A stretch of 12,360 nt of DNA from Lentisphaeria bacterium UBA7640 (GTDB lineage: Bacteria; Verrucomicrobiota; Lentisphaeria; Victivallales; Victivallaceae), in NCBI GenBank assembly GCA_002483765.1, contig DLIO01000053.1:15642-28001 (forward strand), in the 5' to 3' direction. The notes below the pieces were generated by a model that was not told where the DNA came from, did not search any database, and saw only the letters and a program-made list of their open reading frames with translations. The first letter of the stretch is position 1; each line of letters starts with the position of its first letter. Positions 7,959 through 12,360 of this stretch are shown here, piece after piece. The translations under genes were made by a program, and so were the position numbers.

Positions 7959-8855
7959 ATGGTTTTGATGAAAGATTTAATCGAAAAATCTGATGTTTTA
8001 GTCGCGGCTTTGCCCTATATTCAGAAATTTCGTGACGAAATTGTGGTCGTGAAATTTGGCGGTAGTTCCATGGAAGATCCAGACTTAGTTCGGAGTACCA
8101 TGCGCGATATTGTGCTGATGGAGTGCATCGGTATGCGTCCAGTTGTTGTCCACGGTGGCGGGAAAGCCATTACCGCGGAACTGGCGCGTCAGAATATTGA
8201 AACCAAATTCATCAATGGTTTGCGCGTGACCTGCGATAAAACCATTGGCGTCGTTGATGAAGTGCTTCATGACGTTATTAACCGCTCTTTAGTTGATTTT
8301 GCCACTGAATTTGGTGGACACCCAGTCGCGATTTCTGGCAAAAATATCTTGAAAGCTGAAAAAATGTATTCGACCGATAAAGAGACTGGGCAAAAAATTG
8401 ACATCGGTTTCGTTGGGGATGTTGTGGAAGTTGATCGTGAACAACTGATGACCGCTATCAATAATGGCATTATGCCGATTATCACCCCGCTGGCCAAAGG
8501 CGAAGATGGCAAAATTTATAATATCAATGCCGATATTGCGGCGTGCCGTATTGCAGAGAGCTTGCGGTCGCGTAAATTGGTGTTTTTGAGTGACGTTCCC
8601 GGCATCATGCGTGATGCAAAAGATGAATCAACCGTTATTTCGAGCATTCGTGCGGAAGACGTCGAGGGAATGATTGAAAATAAAATCATCTCAGGCGGAA
8701 TGATTCCCAAAGTGTTAAGTAGCATTCGAGCACTCAAAGCTGGTACTAACAAAGTTCACATGATTGATGGACGGATTAAACATTCTTTGCTTTTGGAAAT
8801 TTTTACCGACGAAGGTATTGGCACTGAGATCACCCGTTCTGGTTATGTGAAATGA
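7959..8855 (+). CDS. argB: Acetylglutamate kinase (ArgB)
   Basis: ArgB phosphorylates N-acetylglutamate with ATP in the second step of arginine synthesis, in the cytoplasm. The 298-residue protein shows the amino-acid kinase fold: VVKFGGSSM (30-38, commonly KYGG-x-AM), VHGGGKAI (64-71), the substrate loop INGLRVT (85-91), NINAD (188-192), SDVPGI (211-216) and GGMIPKV (246-252). The end is the family-typical LLEIFTDEGIGTEI. The N-terminal helix segment (about 5-25, with ALPYIQKF) precedes the kinase domain, as in the hexameric arginine-inhibited enzymes, so feedback inhibition by arginine is likely; this is an inference. The ATG at 7959 is chosen because GAGG (7949-7952) is six bases upstream; a second in-frame ATG at 7968 is possible. 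The end overlaps aroK by 4 bp (ATGA). No other arginine gene is nearby. Confidence 0.96.
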   Translation: MVLMKDLIEKSDVLVAALPYIQKFRDEIVVVKFGGSSMEDPDLVRSTMRDIVLMECIGMRPVVVHGGGKAITAELARQNIETKFINGLRVTCDKTIGVVDEVLHDVINRSLVDFATEFGGHPVAISGKNILKAEKMYSTDKETGQKIDIGFVGDVVEVDREQLMTAINNGIMPIITPLAKGEDGKIYNINADIAACRIAESLRSRKLVFLSDVPGIMRDAKDESTVISSIRAEDVEGMIENKIISGGMIPKVLSSIRALKAGTNKVHMIDGRIKHSLLLEIFTDEGIGTEITRSGYVK

Positions 8856-9397
8856 GAATTGTGCTGACCGGCATGAAACATTGTGGCAAAACAACCGCTG
8901 GAAAATTATTGGCGAAAACTATGAACTGCCAATTCGCCGATACTGATGACTTAGTTGAAGCACTTTATCAGCAAAGTTACGGTGAAAAACTGAACTGTCG
9001 CGAAATATTCACTCGGCACGGTGGCGATTTTTTTCGCACTCTTGAATTGGAGGCAGTACAACAATTGCAATCAGGACTTCAGCCTAAATCGCGAGTAATC
9101 GGATTAGGCGGCGGTTTGCCGATGAATCCAGCGGCGCGACAGATTTTGCCGAAATTAGGTTCACTGGTTTACCTGAAAGTGGAACCTGAAATAATTTTCA
9201 AACGCATTGAAAAAAATGGTTTCCCGCCGTTCATCGACGCGCAACGCCCTTTTGAAAGTTTTATGGAATCGTTTCAAGAACGTGAAAAAATCTATGACGA
9301 ATTGGCAGAGTTCACTGTGGTTTGTTCTGGCAATGATACGCCGAAACACAACCTCGAAAGAATCGTTAACGAATTAAAAATTAATCGAATAAAATGA
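8852..9397 (+). CDS. aroK: Shikimate kinase
   Basis: Shikimate kinase phosphorylates the 3-hydroxyl of shikimate with ATP, two steps before chorismate. The 181-residue protein is of normal size for the family. It has a P-loop GMKHCGKTT (7-15), the Asp pair in ADTDDL (D30 and D32) for magnesium and shikimate, and R62 in FFRTLE. The GLGGG loop is at 84-88, the lid RPF at 132-134, and R144 in FQEREKIYDELA. The P-loop is unusual in having M-K-H-C rather than the common M-G-[SA]-G-type sequence before GK. The start overlaps the argB stop (ATGA, 8852-8855), so translation is probably coupled to argB although the pathways differ. aroC, two steps later in the pathway, follows after a hairpin-containing gap. 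Confidence 0.92.
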   Translation: MRIVLTGMKHCGKTTAGKLLAKTMNCQFADTDDLVEALYQQSYGEKLNCREIFTRHGGDFFRTLELEAVQQLQSGLQPKSRVIGLGGGLPMNPAARQILPKLGSLVYLKVEPEIIFKRIEKNGFPPFIDAQRPFESFMESFQEREKIYDELAEFTVVCSGNDTPKHNLERIVNELKINRIK

Positions 9398-9410
9398 CAT
9401 AACTAATATA

Positions 9411-9471
9411 CTTAATTCGCGCGCGCATAATGTTTCGACCATATCGAATGATGTGGCGCGCGCTAATTAAG
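9411..9471 (+). promoter_or_regulatory. Long hairpin between aroK and aroC
   Basis: The arms 9411-9426 (CTTAATTCGCGCGCGC) and 9456-9471 (GCGCGCGCTAATTAAG) pair at 15 of 16 positions, with one mismatch at 9418/9464. The 29-base loop contains a smaller TTCGA/TCGAA stem (9433-9437 and 9443-9447, loop CCATA). Neither strand has a T-run after the stem, so a canonical intrinsic terminator is unlikely. The right arm covers AAGAG (9469-9473), which could serve the upstream ATG at 9482. Possible roles are mRNA processing or stability, translational control of aroC, or a small palindromic repeat element. Confidence 0.75.
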
Positions 9472-9499
9472 AGCATCAATTATGACTGGAGATATAACA

Positions 9500-10555
9500 A
9501 TGAGTGGTAGCAGTTACGGAAAGAATTTTACTATATCGACATTTGGTGAATCGCACGGCGGTGGTATTGGAGTAGTGGTGGATGGAGTAACTCCAGGAGT
9601 TCCGCTTTGTCCTGAAGATATCCAACACGATATGGATCGCCGTCGTCCTGGACAATCGGCAGTCACTACGCCGCGCTCGGAAGCGGATAAAGTCCAAATT
9701 CTATCTGGCGTATTCGAAGGCAAAACCACTGGCGCACCAATTATGATGATGATCATGAATTGGGATCAACGTTCCAGGGATTATGGCAATCTCGCCGAAC
9801 TATTTCGTCCCGGACATGCCGATATTACCTATGATCGCAAATATGGCATTCGCGATTATCGCGGGGGGGGGCGTTCTTCGGGACGCGAAACCGCCGCGCG
9901 CGTTGCCGCCGGTGCTATCGCTAAAAAACTACTGGCCAAATATAATATTAAAATTACTGCTTTTAGTGCCGCCATTGGTGGAATACATGGAAAAACCTTT
10001 GATCCAACGGTAATTGAAAAAAACCCAGTGCGCGCGGCTGACCCCGTCGCTGCTCAGCAGATGGAACAACAAATCTTGGCCGCTTCAGAACGCGGCGACA
10101 GCGTCGGCGGAATCATCGAATGCCGCATCAACGGTGTTCCTGCCGGGCTTGGCGAACCCGTATTCAGCAAACTTGATGCTGAACTGGCCAAAGCAATAAT
10201 GTCGCTAGGTGGCGTCAAAGGTATTGAATTTGGCACTGGATTCGCCGCTGCGGCAATGAATGGTTCACAACACAATGATCCAATTACGCCAAACGGTTTT
10301 GCCAGCAATCATGCTGGTGGCATTCTTGGTGGCATCTCTAATGGCGATCAAATAGTTTTCCGAGCCGTCGTTAAACCAACGAGTTCAATTTCACTGCCAC
10401 AACCGTCAATCAGCAGTTCCGGTGAAGCGATAACCTGCGAAATCGTCGGACGTCACGATCCCTGTTTGTGCCCTCGGATTGTTCCGGTAATCGAAGCAAT
10501 GGCAGCCATCGTCCTAATCGACATGATAAAACAACAAGCCGCCCTCCACGCATAA
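9500..10555 (+). CDS. aroC: Chorismate synthase (AroC)
   Basis: AroC converts 5-enolpyruvylshikimate-3-phosphate to chorismate using reduced FMN, the final step of the shared aromatic pathway. The ATG at 9500 gives a 351-residue protein beginning MSGSSYGKNFTISTFGESHG, which aligns with the usual AroC N-terminus. It is preceded by GGAG at 9488-9491. An in-frame ATG at 9482 would add six residues. Family blocks are TFGESHGGGIGVVVDG (14-29), DMDRRRPGQS (44-53), RPGHADITY (103-111), the active-site stretch YRGGGRSSGRETAARVAAGA (120-139), GIEFGTGFAAA and GRHDPCLCPRIVPVIEAM. All appear intact. The codons for G122-G124 form a run of nine G (9863-9871), which is a possible slippage or sequencing-error site. 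The hairpin at 9411-9471 separates it from aroK. No terminator was recognised after the stop. Confidence 0.96.
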   Translation: MSGSSYGKNFTISTFGESHGGGIGVVVDGVTPGVPLCPEDIQHDMDRRRPGQSAVTTPRSEADKVQILSGVFEGKTTGAPIMMMIMNWDQRSRDYGNLAELFRPGHADITYDRKYGIRDYRGGGRSSGRETAARVAAGAIAKKLLAKYNIKITAFSAAIGGIHGKTFDPTVIEKNPVRAADPVAAQQMEQQILAASERGDSVGGIIECRINGVPAGLGEPVFSKLDAELAKAIMSLGGVKGIEFGTGFAAAAMNGSQHNDPITPNGFASNHAGGILGGISNGDQIVFRAVVKPTSSISLPQPSISSSGEAITCEIVGRHDPCLCPRIVPVIEAMAAIVLIDMIKQQAALHA

Positions 10556-10579
10556 TCCTCAGAAATAAAGCATGGGGAA

Positions 10580-10783
10580 GAAACCACAAATAGACACCGA
10601 TTAACACCGATGAAAAAAAGGGGAGAGGGAGTTTTTACCACTAATGGACACTAATTGGGCACTAATGAGAAATTGAAAAAAAAGTAAAATTCCAACCACA
10701 AAGTATACCAAGAAGGCGCAAAGTACGCAAAGGTAGAGTTGGAGGACTGGAAAGTTTAACGCAGAGGCACTGAGCCACGGAGG
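10580..10783 (+). repeat. Cluster of short-period (about 10 bp) repeat blocks
   Basis: Four blocks lie in tandem after aroC. Block A (10580-10616) has ACACCGAT twice, 10 bp apart. Block B (10638-10670) has CACTAAT at 10639, 10649 and 10660. Block C (10694-10733) has ACCACAAAG and two CGCAAAG-like words. Block D (10754-10783) has GAGGCAC and CCACGGAGG. A-rich and G-rich runs separate them. GGCACTAATGAG at 10658-10669 is identical to 12 bases of the left-end tandem repeat read on its minus strand. In both places the G/A-rich strand is the sense strand of the gene just upstream (dapB on the left, aroC here). An open frame on the opposite strand, 10601-10843, is a by-product of these words and is not called. 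Confidence 0.75.
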
Positions 10784-10912
10784 AGGAAAGAATTTAGAAT
10801 TGGGAAAATCTACACTTTCCTCGCCCGTCCACTTCCCTATCAAATAACAAGGATTCCCTGTAAGTTACTTTTCCATCATTTTTCTCCGTGCCTCCGTGCC
10901 TCCGTGTTAAAC
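10754..10912. repeat. 29-bp imperfect inverted repeat flanking a smaller stem
   Basis: Arm 10754-10782 matches the reverse complement of 10884-10912 at 25 of 29 positions; both contain GTTTAAC and CACGGAG words. The right arm is a clean three-copy run of CTCCGTGC-type words. Between the arms, GAGGAAAG (10783-10790) pairs perfectly with CTTTCCTC (10815-10822). It could fold as a large cruciform or RNA hairpin, or record two oppositely oriented insertions of the same repeat. Confidence 0.7.
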
Positions 10913-10949
10913 TCCCCATTCCCATACTGGGTCACCAAGGTTATTTTTC

Positions 10950-10999
10950 TTTGTTTCGTGCGAGATTCTTCGAGTTTCCTCGAAAAACGAAAAAACAAA
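10950..10999. promoter_or_regulatory. Nested stem-loop upstream of the regulator promoter
   Basis: TTCGAG (10969-10974) and CTCGAA (10979-10984) form a perfect 6-bp stem with loop TTTC. Outside it, TTTCGT (10954-10959) pairs with ACGAAA (10987-10992) and TTTG (10950-10953) with CAAA (10996-10999), with small internal loops. No T-run follows the stem on either strand, so it does not look like an ordinary terminator. It ends 24 bases before the -35 box and may be an upstream control site. Confidence 0.4.
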
Positions 11000-11023
11000 T
11001 ACAGAAAAACTTTCAAAATACTC

Positions 11024-11051
11024 TTGACATAACCAAAAATTAGATTATAAT
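11024..11051 (+). promoter_or_regulatory. Sigma-70-type promoter of the regulator gene
   Basis: TTGACA (11024-11029) and TATAAT (11046-11051) are both perfect consensus boxes, separated by 16 bases. A-rich tracts lie upstream. Transcription should start near 11058, leaving a leader of about 45 bases before the ATG at 11105. Confidence 0.85.
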
Positions 11052-11059
11052 GATTAACA

Positions 11060-11075
11060 GCTGGACTAGTCCGGC
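11060..11075 (+). promoter_or_regulatory. Candidate operator palindrome over the transcription start
   Basis: GCTGGACTAGTCCGGC is a 16-bp palindrome with one mismatched pair (11062/11073) around a perfect GGACTAGTCC core. It lies just downstream of the -10 box, covering about +2 to +18, where a bound repressor would block RNA polymerase. The gene that follows encodes a DNA-binding regulator of a type that commonly binds such palindromes, so autoregulation is likely but inferred. Confidence 0.6.
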
Positions 11076-11104
11076 ATGGTTCGGAAACTTTTAAGAGGAT
11101 TTAA

Positions 11105-12217
11105 ATGTTAGTAGAGATCGACAAAGATAGCAAAACCACTTTACTGGTTCAAGTTAGCGAAAACCTGATTCAGGATATCCGGCTTGGCAAGTTGAAGCGC
11201 GGGAAACGTCTTCCCGGCGAACGGATGTTGGCGCAACGATTTGGCGTCAGCCGCGGAACCGTGATCGAGGCTTTGTCATTACTGGAACAACAAAATTATA
11301 TCGAACGCATCCCTGCTCGGGGAACTTTTGTTGCTGATGATGTCAAGCATGAGTTAAGTGCAAAGCGGATAATTTTTCCTTTTCCAGAGGCGGCGATCGG
11401 GATTGACTCATTGGGCTCACTGGAGAACTGGGGAATTACTTCTGAATTTTATCGTGGAATGTTGGCTGAGGCCTCAACCCAAAATACTGAGATTATTTTT
11501 CAGCATTTTGAGGAACCCGAAAATGAAATCCAATTAGCCCGGCAATTGCGCAGAGCTAAAAATTATGATGGCGCCGTTTTTATCGGAGAACAACTACACC
11601 AACTACGAGACAACATGTTGAGTATGGATAAACCCTGTGTCGTTCAGATGGGCTCGAGTCCAGATATAATCAATCATACAGTAGCAACGGTATCACATGA
11701 TTTTGCAACAGCGATGGAAGAAATAGTCGTTCACTTATCCCAACGGTCATTCGAACAGTTGTTGATGATTGGGCAAGAGTCACATATTGAATATGACAAA
11801 TATAAAATAGGTGTAGCAATTGAAGCGGCCAGAGAACGAAATTTATTGGTAGAGTATTTGGCTATTGAAATGTCGGAAATAAATGAACAATCGTGTAAAG
11901 ATTCATTGCTAAAACTCGAAAAATTGTTGTCTCGTAAGCGTAGTGCTATCTTTTGTTTACATACCGATTTAGTACCATTTATCTATGATTATGCTCGACA
12001 AAAAGGACTAAAAATAGGAGATGATTTGGGGGTTGTCGGATATGCTTCAGGTGTAACTTTCAATAATTTGATACCGGAACTTACTTACAGCCAGACTAAT
12101 AATTTTGAAGCGGGTAAAACCGCCTGTCGTATGGTAATTGATGGAATCAACGGCAAAGAGTGGAAGGGGCTCCATAAGCAGATTCCAGGAGCATTACTAA
12201 TAAAACAATCAACTTAA
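11105..12217 (+). CDS. GntR-family regulator with LacI/GalR-type sugar-sensing domain (AraR-like)
   Basis: This is a transcription factor that probably represses until a sugar or related ligand binds. The 370-residue protein has an N-terminal winged helix-turn-helix (about 10-78) with GntR signatures LPGERMLAQRFGVSRGTVIE (36-55) and the wing ARGTFV (71-76). A periplasmic-binding-protein-like effector domain (about 90-370) follows. It includes DGAVFIG, a conserved-looking segment GDDLGVVGYASG where LacI members have DIxVVGFD, and an ending with GKTACRMVIDGI. The overall plan and length match B. subtilis AraR, but the ligand is not known; the usual GH of the LacI core is replaced by RSFEQ. The start is supported by AAGAGGA (11093-11099). 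A strong promoter and palindrome lie upstream. The next gene starts 31 bp after the stop and is a candidate target. Confidence 0.92.
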   Translation: MLVEIDKDSKTTLLVQVSENLIQDIRLGKLKRGKRLPGERMLAQRFGVSRGTVIEALSLLEQQNYIERIPARGTFVADDVKHELSAKRIIFPFPEAAIGIDSLGSLENWGITSEFYRGMLAEASTQNTEIIFQHFEEPENEIQLARQLRRAKNYDGAVFIGEQLHQLRDNMLSMDKPCVVQMGSSPDIINHTVATVSHDFATAMEEIVVHLSQRSFEQLLMIGQESHIEYDKYKIGVAIEAARERNLLVEYLAIEMSEINEQSCKDSLLKLEKLLSRKRSAIFCLHTDLVPFIYDYARQKGLKIGDDLGVVGYASGVTFNNLIPELTYSQTNNFEAGKTACRMVIDGINGKEWKGLHKQIPGALLIKQST

Positions 12218-12248
12218 ATCGCCCCAAACCGAGAGGAGACAAATTAAA

Positions 12249-12360
12249 ATGAATGAATCTTTGACAAAAAAGAAACCCAAAATTAAGATGGAGGAATGGA
12301 AAATGTTTAATTTGCTGATCCCAAAAACAAGGAAATTAAAAATGAGTGCGCCAAGCAAAG
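12249..12360 (+). CDS. Start of an unidentified gene, cut by the window end
   Basis: Only the first 37 codons are present and the frame is open to the edge. The ATG at 12249 has AGAGGAG at 12232-12238. A second in-frame ATG at 12303 (residue 19) has an even better spaced GGAGGA (12290-12295), so the start is unsettled. The visible peptide is strongly basic, with many Lys and no hydrophobic segment yet. It lies 31 bp after the AraR-like regulator and is probably co-transcribed with it. Basic leaders like this precede the pilin-like FTLIELL segment in many PVC-group proteins, but nothing of that motif is visible here. Confidence 0.55.
   Translation, partial: MNESLTKKKPKIKMEEWKMFNLLIPKTRKLKMSAPSK

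Noticed and set aside
7959..8855. Reading the amino-acid kinase gene as proB, the missing partner of proA
   Set aside because: The VHGGGKAI, NINAD and C-terminal FTDEGIGTEI motifs identify acetylglutamate kinase, and there is no PUA domain as in many ProB proteins.
9783..10013. 76-codon plus-strand frame inside aroC
   Set aside because: It is an alternate-frame shadow; the aroC frame through the region is intact and carries all family motifs.
10601..10843. 80-codon minus-strand frame in the aroC-regulator spacer
   Set aside because: Its sequence is a translation of the periodic repeat words, giving the LCVLCAFLV-like strings typical of such repeats, and it has no convincing ribosome binding site.

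Overview
The window is a gene-dense stretch of a bacterial chromosome with moderate GC, dominated by amino-acid biosynthesis genes. Three things suggest a member of the PVC group, perhaps Lentisphaerota-like. These are an AraR-type GntR/LacI hybrid regulator, a signal peptidase with the non-standard GDNR-x-x-P-I-E box, and spacers filled with roughly 10-bp periodic CACxxAT/CACxGAG words. This placement is an inference from gene style, not from a marker gene.

Layout. Bases 1-250 hold four complete and one partial copy of a 46-47 bp tandem repeat. Bases 255-4045 form a leftward block in the order lepB, a small membrane-anchored protein of unknown function, a membrane-anchored family 5 solute-binding protein, and dapB. 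Two of its three junctions are overlapping or nearly so, so it probably forms one or two operons. A 311-bp divergent spacer (4046-4356) separates it from a rightward block: proA, an unrecognised polytopic membrane protein, mtaB, argB, aroK and aroC. The membrane-protein/mtaB and argB/aroK pairs overlap. A long hairpin lies between aroK and aroC.

Bases 10556-11104 carry no gene. They hold short-period repeat blocks, a 29-bp imperfect inverted repeat and a nested stem-loop, followed by a clear sigma-70-type promoter with a palindrome just downstream. These precede an AraR-like regulator (11105-12217). The start of another gene (12249 onward) follows 31 bases later and runs off the end of the window.

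How the genes work together. DapB serves lysine/diaminopimelate synthesis, ProA proline, ArgB arginine, and AroK and AroC chorismate. The block thus mixes single steps from four pathways rather than encoding one complete pathway. MtaB modifies tRNA and LepB cleaves exported proteins. The regulator and the gene after it look like a separate sugar-responsive unit beyond the repeat-filled spacer. I found no tRNA, rRNA, CRISPR array, transposase or phage gene. The most unusual material is non-coding: the periodic repeat family at both ends, the aroK-aroC hairpin, and a run of nine G in the active-site region of aroC.
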